This document shows positions 1 through 10,990 of a stretch of DNA of 64,000 bases, piece by piece. This DNA is from Rhododendron vialii (taxonomy: Eukaryota > Streptophyta > Magnoliopsida > Ericales > Ericaceae), in assembly GCF_030253575.1 (NCBI RefSeq), contig NC_080560.1, positions 30,989,501-31,053,500 of the forward strand, read 5' to 3'. The notes beneath the pieces are model-generated. The model searched no databases. It was not told the origin of the DNA and saw nothing but the letters and a program-made list of their open reading frames with translations. How positions within the stretch are numbered: the first letter of the stretch is position 1; each line of letters begins with the position of its first letter. Both the position numbers and the translations under genes were made by a program.

Positions 1-214
1 AATGAGTCTAAATCTCAAGCTCAAGCGCTAATTTACTTAACGAGTCTCTTTAAATGAGTCGAGCCGAGCCGGGCTTTTGAGTGTTGAGCTCAGCTTGTTT
101 AGTAAATGAGCCTAAAACTTGAGCCTCGAGCTCGTCTTAATTACTAAACGAGTCAAGTCGAGCTGAGCCAAGCCAAGAGCTGCTCGCAAGCAGTTCGGTT
201 CATTTGTAGCCCTA
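1..214. repeat. Dispersed GAGCTCGAG-rich transposon end, copy 1
   Basis: AT-poor sequence built of GAGCC, GAGCTC and CGAGTC words, ending in a 'GGTTCATTTGTAGCCCTA' motif. Similar blocks recur at about 53580-53823 and 60775-61027, each ending in a related 'GGTTCATTTTCCAGCCCC' or 'TTTTAGCAGCCCTA' motif. Such blocks are common in plant genomes as ends of non-autonomous DNA elements. The window cuts this copy, so its other end is not visible. The family was not identified. Confidence 0.5.
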
Positions 215-260
215 GATATGGCATTGGACAACCATTGGACAGGATATGGGAAAGAATCAG

Positions 261-683
261 GGGTTCACCTCCCGTCCAGTAAGGCTTACTGTCCCGTCCT
301 AGCTAGTCAGCCATTTTCTGGCTAACATCGGTTTCATTCATTAATCGAATCCGTTCATATTGTAGATCTCGTCGAGATGCATAATTATGTGAAAAATCAT
401 GTCCATCGGATATCATTTAATACACTATTGTAATCCATTAATTTTGGGAAAAAATACATACCCACATTGGATTGGAACCCCTTTCATCCATTTGTCCAAA
501 ATAAAATGTGTTCCAATTTTGTAGTGAATTATATCCGATGGACATGATTATTGACATGGTTATGTGTCTCAATGAGATCTACAATATGAACGGATCCGAT
601 CATCAAACAAAACCGATGTTAGCCGAAAAATGGCATACTGTCCAAGACTGGACAGTAAGCCTCACTGGACGGGAGCTGAACCC
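261..683. mobile_element. Foldback MITE, Mutator-like, 423 bp
   Basis: The left arm starts GGGTTCACCTCCCGTCCAGT and the right arm is its inverted copy (GGGTTCAGCTCCCGTCCAGT on the other strand). The inverted similarity continues for roughly 190 bp per arm through the CATCGGTTT, GTTCATATTGTAGATCTC and ATGTCCATCGGATAT blocks. Flanks are AAGAATCAG (252-260) and ATGAATCAG (684-692), an 8/9 match consistent with a 9-bp Mutator-type target duplication. No coding capacity. Confidence 0.8.
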
Positions 684-1682
684 ATGAATCAGAGGGTAGT
701 TTGTGGCAAAAAAATGAAGGTAGTTTGTGTAAAAAGTTTAAAATGATATGTGATTTGTTCATTATACAGTAGTACTCTAATTGGGGTAATTTTAATTTAA
801 TTTAATTTAATCTAAATTTAAAATTCAGACATAATTTAAATATGTAATTTGGAATACAAATATGAGACCCAAATCTCCGCCCTGGGAAAGAAACTGTTAC
901 CAACTAACTTTTTTTTAGTCTGGAAAAGATCTTTTTGAATGTCATCTGGCATTTACAAAGGAATATTAGAAAATAGAGAGCAAAATATAAATAAATTACA
1001 GCAAAAAAGTAAAATTTTTCTCTTTCATCTAGGCTTGGTGGCTTGCTTGGTGCTCATGCTCTTCGACACATACCACAAAACAGACCTCCCTCTCTTTTAG
1101 ATAATGCAATTTGTTGTTATTTATTTTTTAGTTGTCACCTCTTGCTTTTCTAGCCTTACCCCTCTGGCCAATAAAATATCCACATGTTGTGTAGGTGATT
1201 CAGAGGATTGAGAAGGAAATTAAGAATGTCCATATCATCTGTACATGTAAGAAAAGGCATTTCTGGAAAATAAAAACCATTTTTTGGACAACTTATAGAA
1301 CTCATGCTATTAACAAAAAATCCAGGAGAGTGAAAAAAGTTCTAAAATTTTGGTACTGAAAAAACCAAAGAATAATTAATATTCGTAGGCAATAGAAAGT
1401 GACAAAAGGATAAAAATAAATTATAAAATACACATTGAATTTACATTTTGTATTTATAAGTAAATGGAAACAGAATTAAAAATCTATTCTTTAACATTTA
1501 AAGGTTGTTACTCAACTTTCAAATTTGTAAACGTCCTAAAAAGATTGTCTGATCCGCAAAAGGAAAACTTATATAAAATGCATTTTTATCAAGAAAAATT
1601 CAAACTTTTTCGATAAATTAAAAGAACTCCTTGATATTTGCTATTGGGCGGCAAAAAGTTTTATTTCTTCTGGACAAAAAGG
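684..1682. other. Intergenic, AT-rich
   Basis: No convincing gene, RNA or complete element seen. AT-rich DNA with short A/T runs lies between the first MITE and the LINE relic. Confidence 0.5.
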
Positions 1683-2012
1683 CATTAGCTTGTGCAATGT
1701 GCGTTACAAATTGGTGACTAAAGATGTTGGTTAATCGATTGAGGTCAATTTTGAAAAGTTTGGTGTTTGAATTTCAAAATGGATTCGTGCCTTCACGTTT
1801 TATTTCTGATTATATTTTGAATGCGCATGAGACTATAGAGTTTATTAGAAAGAGGAGAAAGGGTTAAAAAAACCTATTTTGCTTTCAAGTTGGACATGAA
1901 TAAGGTGTACGGCAAAGTCAACAAGGCCCCGTTTGTTTTAGGATTTTGAATTTGAAATTTAGTCAGATATGGATAGATTGGATTAGAAGAGTTTACACAA
2001 ATGCAGTAGTGA
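1683..2012 (+). pseudogene. LINE (non-LTR) reverse transcriptase relic
   Basis: Conceptual translation gives blocks typical of plant L1-type LINE ORF2: ISLCNVRYK, then after a frame change MLVNRLRSILK, FQNGFVPSRFISDYILNAHE, and a further frame with LDMNKVYGKVN, which matches the palm region upstream of the catalytic motif. A fourth block, FSQIWIDWIRRVYTNAV, follows at about 1957-2012. Frame changes and stops (for example after RKRRKG) show it is dead. No poly-A tail or 5' end is visible, so this is an internal fragment. Confidence 0.75.
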
Positions 2013-2110
2013 AGAAGGCCCACTGAGCACTTGTGACGGTCCTACTAGAGCAAGTAATAATTTTTCGTTTTCACAATGCTATTAGTGCAAGTAATTCCCC
2101 CTCCCCCATT

Positions 2111-2137
2111 CCCCCCCCCCCCCCCCCCCCCCCCCCC
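2111..2137. repeat. Poly-C run, 27 nt
   Basis: Uninterrupted run of 27 C, followed by further C-rich sequence and a short G run. Very unusual in this AT-rich context. Its length may not be reliable in the assembly. Confidence 0.9.
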
Positions 2138-2361
2138 AATACCCCCTAAGGGGGGCTTACACATGGCTAGGGTGGGAGCCGGCAATGTGGAATCCCCCCT
2201 TATAATACCCCCTCTCTCTTCCATTCAACTACAAAACAACATTATCCCTTATTTTATACCTCATCCAAACTAAGTATTATTTAATCCCCCGTCACATCAA
2301 TGTAGATCTACCCTTCTTACATAATACCCCTTGCTATCCAATCCCTACTTCTTATATAATG

Positions 2362-2597
2362 CTCCCTCCGTTCCATTTTTATAGTCCATTTTCGTTTTTC
2401 GTGACGTTCTTTCAACGCTTATATTTTTCAATATGAATCTCCAAAAATATACAATATGGATATTATTTGATAGTTCTCGATTAGATTTATAATACAAAGT
2501 TTTCAAAATTATGAAAAACATTGTAGATTGGGAGATATAAGCGTTGAAAGAACGACACGAAAAACAAAAATGAACAATAAAAATGGAACGGAGGGAG
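2362..2597. mobile_element. Stowaway-like MITE, 236 bp
   Basis: Begins CTCCCTCCGTTCCATTTTTA and ends in the inverted GGAACGGAGGGAG followed by TA, the classic Tc1/mariner-type Stowaway terminus. The arms are inverted over most of their length (AACGCTTATAT against ATATAAGCGTT). The right TA target dinucleotide is present at 2598-2599; the left one has drifted. A second member is at 47493-47726. Confidence 0.85.
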
Positions 2598-2739
2598 TAC
2601 CTCCAAACGTAATACTTCATCCAAACGAGCCCTTAGTGCAAGTAATAATTTTCCGTTTTCATGGCCTAAATAAAGAGGGAAAAAGAAAAAGAAAAAGAAA
2701 AGTAAATGGACGGAGGGAGGAAGCAGGAGAAGGGAGGAA

Positions 2740-2897
2740 AAAAAAAAAGAAAATGGGAGGAGGGAGGGGCAGGAGAAGTAGAAGGGGGGGAGGGGAGGGG
2801 GATATATGGGGCATGTTGGGGGGCTGGTGGGGGTGGGGTGGAGGGGTGGGGTGTGGGGGGGGGGTGGGGGGGGGGGGGGTGGCGGGGGGGGGGGGGA
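2740..2897 (+). repeat. G-rich low-complexity tract
   Basis: Purine-rich GGGAGG/GGGGTGG sequence passing into nearly pure G runs at 2855-2897. Many runs of four or more G within 100 bases could form several G-quadruplexes. Long open frames through it are low-complexity artefacts (poly-Gly/Trp, or poly-Pro on the other strand). Confidence 0.85.
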
Positions 2898-3423
2898 AAG
2901 CAGCCCTCCTCTTTAACCATACCGATCTCCCTCCAGTCTCGATGTCTGTCCGAACCCAATACCGATTTCACTTACAGATTCCGGCGAGCTTTTCACATTC
3001 CGGCCATTTGTCGGCTAAAATCAGGTAACTTCCGTTGTGTTTTTTTGATAGAAATCAGTTGGGTTTGGTGTTGTGTTTTTTGGTAGAAATAATTGGAGCT
3101 CCTAGCTGTAACTAAGTTTGGTGCCATAATATGGATAGAACCAGTTATACAAGTTCTCTCTCCTAAATCGGTGGCCAAGCAGCATGTTACTAGTTCCGAC
3201 AAATGAAGAAGCCCGAAAAAGAGATTTTTACCATTAAGTACAGAAAAGTGAAACTTAATTTTCATTTAAGAGATGTAATACTTAATTATCACTATTTCAC
3301 TTGCTGAAGTTGCAGATGACGGTAATATGGCTGTTGAGGGAAAGATCAGAGAGGTGAGACCGTGAGAGCTTGATTTATGGAAAGGGCGAGCTTGTGATGT
3401 TTTTCTGACTTTCGATATCCTTT

Positions 3424-3530
3424 TTTAAGGGGAGTGATTTTCGCAATTCCAAAGAGAGTGCAATTAACAATTTGAGACTGCAAAAATCACTTTCCTTGCC
3501 GTTAATAATTTGGGAGTGCAAAAATCACAC
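3424..3530. repeat. Short element with GTGATTTT(T/C)GCA ends
   Basis: Left end GAGTGATTTTCGCAATTCC and two inverted right ends with TGCAAAAATCAC (about 3480 and 3520) around a short AT-rich core. It resembles the small palindromic elements at 53962-54058 and 54247-54364 with (A/T)TGATTTTGGC(A/G)CTCC ends. Probably a degenerate member of the same MITE family. Confidence 0.4.
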
Positions 3531-3964
3531 CCTAGTTTTTTTAATGTTTTGGTTGGGACAAGTGAAAAAGAAAGTTTAATTACCAAAAAAAAAAAATGTG
3601 AAAACAAAGAGAAGGAAGAGAAAGGGTTGGGATCCTCTCCGATTACTTTCTCGGACAGTTCACCTTTTTCTCACGCTACAATGTATTTTAATCGCTAAAA
3701 ATATCATTGTGGTGTCCACTTTTGTGAGAGGATCTGGATCCTTGTTCAAAAAGAAAATGCAAGAAAAATTTATCGTGCTCAATACGATATTTTGCTATTT
3801 TCTTTCCACTTTCTTCTCAAACCAAATTAAGGGAATCTTTTTTTTAATACTTCGTTCTTTTCTACAAGATCCAAAGGGTTTGTCTGGAACCTTTGGAAAA
3901 AGAAGAAAAAAGAAAGAGAGAATAATTTTTGCATGACTCCCAAATTAAGAGAAGTGATAGTTTA

Positions 3965-4168
3965 ATTAGGTATGAAGTACTCTAATGGGCAAGTTCAAAT
4001 TAATGCATATATTTGAGTAAATGACTCATTAATTGCATAGTTGTAAATTTAAGAAAGATAAAATGGCCTTCAAAATTTGAATAAAGATTTGAGTCTCACT
4101 TAATATGGTTTGAAATTTAAGTAAAACTAAATTTGATATGGATTTTGAGTTAAGAGCTGAAGTGAGAT
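3965..4168. repeat. 204-bp dispersed repeat, copy A
   Basis: Runs from ATTAGGTATGAAGTACTCTA to GAGCTGAAGTGAGAT and is almost identical to 12532-12734; the only clear substitution seen by eye is GATATGGAT versus GATATGGGT. No inverted termini or coding capacity. The direct copies flank the decayed gypsy/LTR region. Confidence 0.85.
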
Positions 4169-4179
4169 GCGCATAAGCT

Positions 4180-4385
4180 GACCCAAAATTATTTCAATGA
4201 GAATTACGACAGTTTCATAAACACAAAATTATTTCAATGAGAATTACGACACGTAGAATCATCTTTATTCGTGGAGTCCTCAGATAGTTTCACCAATGTT
4301 TCATAAACACAAAATTATTTCAATGAGAATTACGACACGTAGAATCATCTTTATTTGTGGTGTCCTCAGATAGTTTCACCAATGT
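4180..4385. repeat. 86-bp tandem duplication
   Basis: A unit starting TTTCATAAACACAAAATTAT at 4213 is repeated at 4299 with only a few changes (TTTATTCGTGGAG versus TTTATTTGTGGTG). A partial third unit lies at 4180-4212. Non-coding. Confidence 0.85.
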
Positions 4386-4462
4386 TACATGTATTATACA
4401 TGGGAATAATCTACTATTCAAAACATCGCACTATCTCAACCTAAATTGATCGTTAAAATAAA

Positions 4463-5192
4463 GGGGAAACGTCACTAAAGATGTCCCCTCGATATTTCAG
4501 AAATGATTTTCGACCCCCTAAGGTTTGGTGTTGCATTTCAATTACACCCTAACCGTTAATCAATATTTATGTCAACACTTATGCCAAGTTGCCAACTACT
4601 AAAAGCTTTGAAATTCCCATTTTAACTTACAAAAACTATGGGTACACCTCTTGTGTACACAAAATGAACACTAGATTGTGTGAGACCCACCTGAGGGTCC
4701 TATACAAATTATCGGAGCTAGACAATTTGTTTAAAATATGATTTTAAGGGTTAGCGTAAAAAATATCAGCTCAATCGGATATTGATAAAGGCTTGATATC
4801 GATTCATTGAAGTTTTGGTCCCTACCAAAAAATTGAACCAGCTAACCAAGTTCTTACCGATATTCTACTGAGCTGATTTTCTACGATAACCCTTAAAAAC
4901 ATATTTTAAACAGATTAACCAACTCTAATAATTTGTGTGGGACCACGAGATGGATCTCGCACAATTCAGTGTACATTTTGTTACTCCAATTAAATGGTAT
5001 CCATAGTTTTTTTGGTAGTGAAAATGACCATTTTTTTGAAAGTTTTACTAGTTGACATAACTGTTGACTAACGATTGGAGAGTACTCAACAAAATGCAGT
5101 ACTAAACCTCAGGGGGTAGAAAATCATTTTCCAAACTTGGATGGAGCATTTGTACTTTAGGAAAACCTCGGGAGTGTCAGTAATATTTACCC
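4463..5192. mobile_element. Long-TIR MITE, about 730 bp
   Basis: Left arm GGGGAAACGTCACTAAAGAT and an inverted right arm ending in CAGTAATATTTACCC. The inversion extends through blocks such as GACCCCCTAAGGTTTGGTG / ACTAAACCTCAGGGGGTAGA, ATGATTTTAAGGGTTAGCG / CGATAACCCTTAAAAACAT and the GTGTGAGACCCACC / GGACCACGAGATGG centre. Flanks TAAAATAAA (4454-4462) and AAAAATAAA (5193-5201) match at 8 of 9 positions, suggesting a Mutator-like target duplication. Confidence 0.7.
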
Positions 5193-5318
5193 AAAAATAA
5201 AATGCAAGAAATGGCAAACTCTAATATGCCAATTAATATGGCGGAGTGTCAGTAATATTTACCCAAAAATTAAAATGCAAGAAATGGCAAACTCTAATAT
5301 GCCAATTAATAATGCAAG
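5167..5318. repeat. 74-bp tandem duplication including a MITE end
   Basis: The block GGAGTGTCAGTAATATTTAC through CTCTAATATGCCAATTAATA occurs twice in tandem (starting about 5171 and about 5245). The duplicated unit contains the last bases of the preceding MITE plus its flank, so it formed after the MITE inserted. Confidence 0.8.
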
Positions 5319-6599
5319 TTTGAAAATTGCAAACCGAAATACGTCAAATTAAAAAATTAAAATGCAAGCTCTTAGGTGGTAAAAACGAAATCGCAAACCT
5401 CCGGTGGTCTCAAAGGACAATACCACCTAGGAGGTTTAGAACCCGAGACCTTAGGAATGACCAAATCTCTAAGTTTTAGGCCTTGAACATCAGGATTTAA
5501 TTAATTTATTTTATTAAGGGGGATAGACGAGCTATTGACGACTATTCATCTAAGTCTCCATTCTCATTCAATCGATTGTATCCTAACTGCCCGCTACCTT
5601 CAATCTCTCTTGGCTCTTCTTAAAATTACCTTCATTATGACTCTCCATTGTTAGAGCTGCAATTTCAACTAAAGCTCAAATCGTAGTACTCCTTGTCAAT
5701 TCCAAAACACCTAATCCTTGTGATATTTTCTTTTAGGAGTTGGGTATTCCTAAAGATCATAGTGATCCAACCTTTCTTGATTTGATTGTGAAGTCAACAG
5801 TTTACTCAATTATGAGTATAACCTTTCTGATCCATTGAATACTGCATGTTTGGAGCAATCCTCGTTTATTTTGATCAGCGCACTATCAGCTATCCACTAC
5901 CTTCAATTCTTTTGATATCACAATAAGATATGTGTCTGACCTTACAAAACTCTAATTCCGTAAACGTAGTTCAATTTTCAATGTTGGAGTTGTCAAATCC
6001 TTGGACGCACATATTATTGTTATGCTTCACTTTCCTTGAGCTTTGTATCACGCCTTGAGCTAATACGATTCAATCATCGTTCTATTAGTGACTTTTTCTA
6101 TTTTTTTTGGATTCGAAAGTCATTGCTTACTTTTCACTCGTGCCCCTTATTTTTTTCTTTCTTTTAAATAACTAGAGTTAGATGCTTGTTTTGGAAACGC
6201 ATTTGGCCAATGTGGTGCAAAATAAATATCTAGTTCGGTTTCATTGTCGGACCTTGTAATCCTTCAGAACTTATTGTGGTAGATCTAAATTTCTTAAGAG
6301 AACCCACCTTATTTATTCCATTGCAATGTTTTGAAGCCCAAGTACTTGTTTGTTTCACTCGCTTGTTAAATCTTTAATCAACATTATTAATTACAATGAT
6401 GAAACTCTTCTTCCAAATCATTGAGTTTACTTCGTCTAACTTAATCATTATTCTCATCGTGTTCCAACTCCAACTCAAAAACTACTCAAACTTCTGACTC
6501 TTGGAGGAGGAACTATTCGTACTATCTATTTGGTGCTATGACCTTTGGACAATTGGCTCATGTTGAAACCTTTTGAACATTTTTGTAATCTTCTCATTC

Positions 6600-7571
6600 A
6601 TTTTGGAGAAAAGTATCATTCACCATCTAAGAGGTAGGGAATCTTATAGCAGACTGTACAACAACAAGATTATTCGATTGCACGGAGTGCTGGCATCTAG
6701 TGTTTCTAATCGAGACCCCCGTTTCACCTCAAACTTTTGGGGAAGCCTGCAAAAAGCATTGGGAACAGATATCCGCCTAAGCACAACTTCTCACTCTCAA
6801 ACTGATGAACAATTTGAGAGGACGATTCAAACCCTAGAGGACATGCTTCGAGTTTTTGTGTAGGATTTTAAAGGAAGTAGGGAGAGACACCTACCGCGGG
6901 TGGAGTTTGCCAATAACAACAGTTACCAAGCTAGCATCGGGATGGCCCCTTATGAAGCATTGTACGAACGACCATGCTGATCGCCCATCTGTTGAATCGA
7001 GGTTAGAGAAGACGTTTTGCTTGGACCTGAACTAGTCCGAGAAACTATTGAGAAGGTAAAGGTGATCAGGGAGTGACTTTTGATCGCGCAGAACAGACAA
7101 AAGAGTTATGTTGATAAGAGAGTGAGGTTTAATGTGGGAGATCATGTGTTCTTGAAAATCAAACCGCATCGTGGGATCATCTGATTTGACAAGAAAGAGA
7201 AAATATTGCCTCGCTACATTGGTCCGTTCGAAATCTTGAAGCAAATTGGAGAAGTAACCTATCGCCTCGCTTTACCGCCACAGATCGCCAAAGTTCGCAA
7301 CGTCTTTCATGTTTCTATGCTACGGAAGTATATGGCCCATCCCACCCATGTGCTCAATTGGGAGGAAGTCACAGTACTGGATGAGAATACTACTTTTGAA
7401 GAACAATCGGTGGAAATTCAAAATCGTGGAGAAAAGGTTACCCGAGGGCGAACAATTGAATTAGTCAAAGTCTTATGGAGGCACCGGGGACTAGAGGAAT
7501 CAATTTGGGAACGTGAGGACACAATGAAGGCCAACTATCTGTTGCTGTTTCAAGTCGAAGCTACATCTTAA
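6600..7571 (+). pseudogene. Ty3/gypsy integrase relic (core and C-terminal tail)
   Basis: The translation shows the integrase core around SNRDPRFTSNFWGSLQKALG and TDEQFERTIQTLEDMLR, then in other frames the FANNNSYQASIGMAPYEALY block. The C-terminal module starts PRYIGPFEILKQIGEVTYRL and continues through VFHVSMLRKY to VKVLWRHRGLEESIWERED, a chromovirus-like tail (Tekay/Del-type, by family knowledge). The frame is broken by a TAG at about 6862, further stops near 6980-7080 and a frame change, so no integrase can be made. The last open segment runs 7206-7571 and stops just before the polypurine tract. Confidence 0.85.
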
Positions 7572-7590
7572 TTTCGAGGACGAAATTGTT

Positions 7591-7604
7591 TTAAGGGGGA
7601 TAGA
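7591..7604 (+). promoter_or_regulatory. Polypurine tract of the gypsy element
   Basis: AAGGGGGATAGA-type purine run immediately before the TG of the LTR, preceded by the common 'TTCGAGGACGAAATTG' context. In the family this primes plus-strand DNA synthesis. Position and sequence fix the LTR start at 7606. Confidence 0.75.
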
Positions 7605-7605
7605 T

Positions 7606-9980
7606 TGTAAAGACCCGGTATTTTTAATAAATAATAATAATTTCCAAAACAAAATTAATATTTTGCTCGTAATTTTATTTAATGCAAAAAAATTATTTAT
7701 ATCGTCACGCCAATTTTATTTCCATAATCGATTGTGCACGCACGTATCCAACGAGTAATTTTCCTATTGTGTGCATGAGTTGCACCGGATCATTTTTTTT
7801 CTAATCCAAACCAATACTCCACAATCACCTCACCTCCTTCTCCCCAGCCGAAACCCACCTTCTCCCCTGAAAAAAAATCAGAAACCCACTCTCACACACT
7901 ACCCCCTTATTATAATCCAATCCCCTTTCCCTTCTTTATTTTTTTTCTGTTGTTTTCCCAGCCTTCCTTCCATTTCGGCAGGAGAGAGAGAGAGAGAGAG
8001 AAGGCAACCGAACACACCTCCGGCCACCACTACCTCCTACCATAACCACCGAGCACCCCCACCACCGGTAATCACCTTGACTGCTGGCCACCGGAGAACT
8101 ACCTCTTTCCTCCATTACAACCATCATCACCTCCTCCACCCTCCATCACCAACCGGAGCCACCACCGCCACCACCCGAAGCTGACCTCACCACTGTAGCT
8201 CCATTCCCCAAACCTCCTGCATTACCGCCGGACACCATCACCTCTTGCCGTGCTCACCATCACCATCCGACCAAGCTCCGCCGCTGTTCCGACCCGCCAC
8301 CGAATCACTCTGAAACCCGTTTTCGCCTGCCACGAGGTAGTCCGAACTCACCTCCCTAAATATATATTATGTTTCGTATTGATTGTTTCGTGTTTCGGTA
8401 TGATAATAATCAAACCCACCGTTGTCGGTCGAGCCGGCCGAGATCCTCTGTTTTTCCGAAATGAAACAGTAGCTCGGGAAAACTTGGTTGAAAAATTAGT
8501 TGTAATAATTACAGTTTAGTCCCTCATGATTTAAGAGCTTACAAATCTATTTCGTGAGTAGTTAAAGTTAATATTAAGCCCCAAAGTTAATTAGTTTTCG
8601 ATTCCGACACCGCCGGCCGAACCGATCGAAACCCACTGTTTTTCCCAAAAATGGTAGCCACTGGATTTGAAAATTTTTCAGAATATTTACAATTTAGTCC
8701 CTCAAGTTAGATTAGTTTATAAATCTAACCCTTGAAAATTTAAGGCTAAGATTATAAGTCCCGAGGTGATTAAGAGTAAATCGTAGACTTTAGTTGAAAA
8801 AAAAAGAAAAGAGACAATAAAAGGAGTAACTTAATTTACATCGCAAGATTAAATAGTTTAGCATGTTAGTATGTTTAGTTGGATCACTGAATCGCATGAT
8901 TAAATTAAACGTATGATAAATTAATATGTGTTTAGCTTTATTGCATGATTTGTTATTATCGCGAATTTAATTGTTGTTAGTCTGTGAGCATGTTTCGAAA
9001 AATGTTGAACTGTGAAATATTGTTATATTGATAGTTTGGACAAATAGGTTCCTGGGTTGGTTGCGATGTGCGGACTTATCATCTTAAACGTTGAAATAGG
9101 GTTAATTGAAAATGGAATAAAGTGAGAAGCTGTGATTGTGATTCCGGACAAGGAATCCGGGGATTGAATTGTGATTCCGGAAAGGAATCCGGGGATTAAA
9201 TTGTTGGAGGTTGATTGGTGGTGATTTGTGGAAAGTGTTGATTTACGAACCCTGGGTACGGCATGGTGGTGATCGGCTCTCGGATGTTTGGGACGGGACA
9301 TAAGGGTGGTATTGTGCTTGTGTCACAACCCGGGCTTGAATGTGCTCGCGTGCGCATCCGGTGAAGTTTTATCCGAACTTATGGTCGCGGATGGGATACC
9401 GGGTATATAACTTAGGTATTTTTCATCCAGATCTGGAAAAGGGGAGTCGGACCACACCAGTGCCTTACGCCGGAGGTTATGGGTAGGAACGGATCTGTGG
9501 ATAAGATTCGAGATCTCACATAGGTTAAAGGATAGTAATGAAAGAAAAGTTGATTGCCCTCTTTTGATGTTATTTTTAATGCGTACCAATTATATTCCTA
9601 TTGCTTGTAAGTTATGGGTTCGGGTGGGTTTTGGCTACTGAGCGTCATTGCTCACGGTACTATGTTGCCCTGGTAACTCGAATGCCAGGTAGCGAAGACG
9701 GAGCAGAAGTGTCGTACGATTCGATTGAGTTCAATCCTATTGTGAAAGAAGCTGAAAACCTTGGTTTCCGTGCGCATAGTCTCTCTGATTAATTTAACTT
9801 GACTTTATTTTGGAAGCTTCTAAGTTTATTTGGAAATTGTAATATGTTGATTTATTCAAAACGATTGTAATATAATGACATATGCTTTTAAACTAGTGAC
9901 GTAGTAAATTTATAAATTTCTTTTGTGAAAATAATCTTTTAAATATTTTTTTAATGTCTTCGAATTTTCGGGGCGTTACA
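7606..9980 (+). mobile_element. 3' LTR (2,375 bp) of the decayed gypsy element
   Basis: Starts TGTAAAGACCCGGTATTTTT directly after the polypurine tract and ends TTTTCGGGGCGTTACA, with TG...CA termini. Start and end resemble those of the second LTR family at 27513 (TGTAGAGACC ... GGGCGTGACA), implying a related lineage. Internally there is a C/T-rich stretch with CACCACCGG words at 7800-8340 and two tandem copies of a 'GTGATTCCGG..AGGAATCCGG' unit near 9138-9196. Small open frames inside it are not genes. No matching 5' LTR is in the window. Confidence 0.75.
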
Positions 9981-10280
9981 GTATGGTTAGCGGAATATTA
10001 GTATTTTAGTTCACATGGGATTTATAAGTTGTCCATAGCTCTGAACTCTAATTCCAACTCCACCCCTCGCGGGACTCAAACTCCTGCCTTCACTGAAGGA
10101 GGAGATGAAAGTTCGAAGAAGAATTGTTCATTCATGTGGATTCGGCGATTCGGCGAAAAGAATCTTAACAAAGATCAAGGATCCATAGTATATACTCGTG
10201 ACCCAATGGAATGTCTTGTTGTTTATTTTTTTTCTTTCACGGGAATGTCTTCTTTTCTTTCACGGGAATGTACTTTATAA

Positions 10281-10345
10281 TGAGAATAAATTTTTTACAC
10301 TGTCGGTGTAAACTTTTTTTTTTTTTTAACGTATTCTTTGTTATA
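10281..10345. repeat. Partial tandem copy of the following MITE end
   Basis: CTTTATAATGAGAATAAATT followed by TTTTACACTGTCGGTGTAAAC repeats, with changes, the left flank and left end of the MITE at 10361. It is followed by a T run and lacks a right end. Confidence 0.6.
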
Positions 10346-10360
10346 GGAGTACTTTATTAT

Positions 10361-10531
10361 GAGAATAAATTTTTTACACCGCCAGTGTAAACATTTGTTT
10401 TCTCCAAATTAATTACATCGCCCCACGTTGCAAAACAGTGGTCTTAATCAATAGAATATGACGACATGACACAATATAATTGATTTGGAAGAAACAAATA
10501 TTTATACCGGCGGTGTAAATAATTTAATCTC
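10361..10531. mobile_element. MITE, 171 bp, with perfect 9-bp target duplication
   Basis: Left terminus GAGAATAAATTTTTTACACC and inverted right terminus GAGATTAAATTATTTACACC (other strand); the arms match over about 40 bp, through GCCAGTGTAAACATTTGTTT. The flanking CTTTATTAT occurs at both 10352-10360 and 10532-10540, a perfect 9-bp duplication. Non-coding. The 9-bp duplication suggests a Mutator-type or CACTA-unlike DNA transposon origin. Confidence 0.85.
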
Positions 10532-10547
10532 CTTTATTATTATGAAC

Positions 10548-10985
10548 GGGGTTTTTTTTTTTTTTGAAACAGTAAAAATATTTTATTAATGGGGAAAGGG
10601 GGAAAGAGAATTCCAACTAAAAGTTGGAACAAACAGCCAGTTGAAAACATAGCTCAAACACACCTAGTGGTACAAATTAAAGCTCAATACATCCGTGGGT
10701 CAAAAACCCAGATATTACAATCAAAACATATAAACAAAGGGCTTTAAAGTGCCCAAAATAAACAATGAAGTTCAGCCCAAAAGAAAACCCAAAACCTAAT
10801 CCTAGACATTTGAAAAACTTAGATCACACCCACCACCACGCCTCCACTGGCCACCACTAGTGAAACAGCATGGAACCCAACAGAAATAGATCTGCCGCTG
10901 GAGCTCAACCCTACTGCATGTTAGGTGAATACCGTAGCGCCCGGTCCAACAACGGAACACGGCGGGAGCCAGGCCGGCCACGCCA
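10548..10985 (-). mobile_element. LINE-like 3' end with poly-A tail (reverse strand)
   Basis: Read on the reverse strand, a segment ends ATTAATAAAATATTTTTACT-GTTTC followed by a run of about 15 A, the usual 3' end of plant non-LTR elements or their derivatives. A similar tail is at about 58765-58850. No reading frame was recognised in the roughly 400 bp upstream, so this is a 5'-truncated copy. Confidence 0.5.
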
Positions 10986-10990
10986 CCACT

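Larger units (their letters stand above)
5516..7605 (+). mobile_element. Decayed Ty3/gypsy retrotransposon interior
   Basis: Region upstream of the 3' LTR at 7606. Its recognisable part is the integrase relic at 6600-7571. From 5516 to about 6570 no clear pol motif was found; a purine tract TTATTAAGGGGGATAGA at about 5510-5526 echoes the real polypurine tract at 7591-7604. No 5' LTR, gag or primer-binding site for this element lies in the window, so it is truncated or rearranged at its left side. Confidence 0.6.

Noticed and set aside
2528..3086. Gly/Trp-rich and Pro-rich frames
   Set aside because: Products of the G-rich tract and a Stowaway MITE.
7771..8184. 137-residue Pro/His/Thr-rich frame
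   Set aside because: Low-complexity C/T-rich part of the old LTR (7606-9980).
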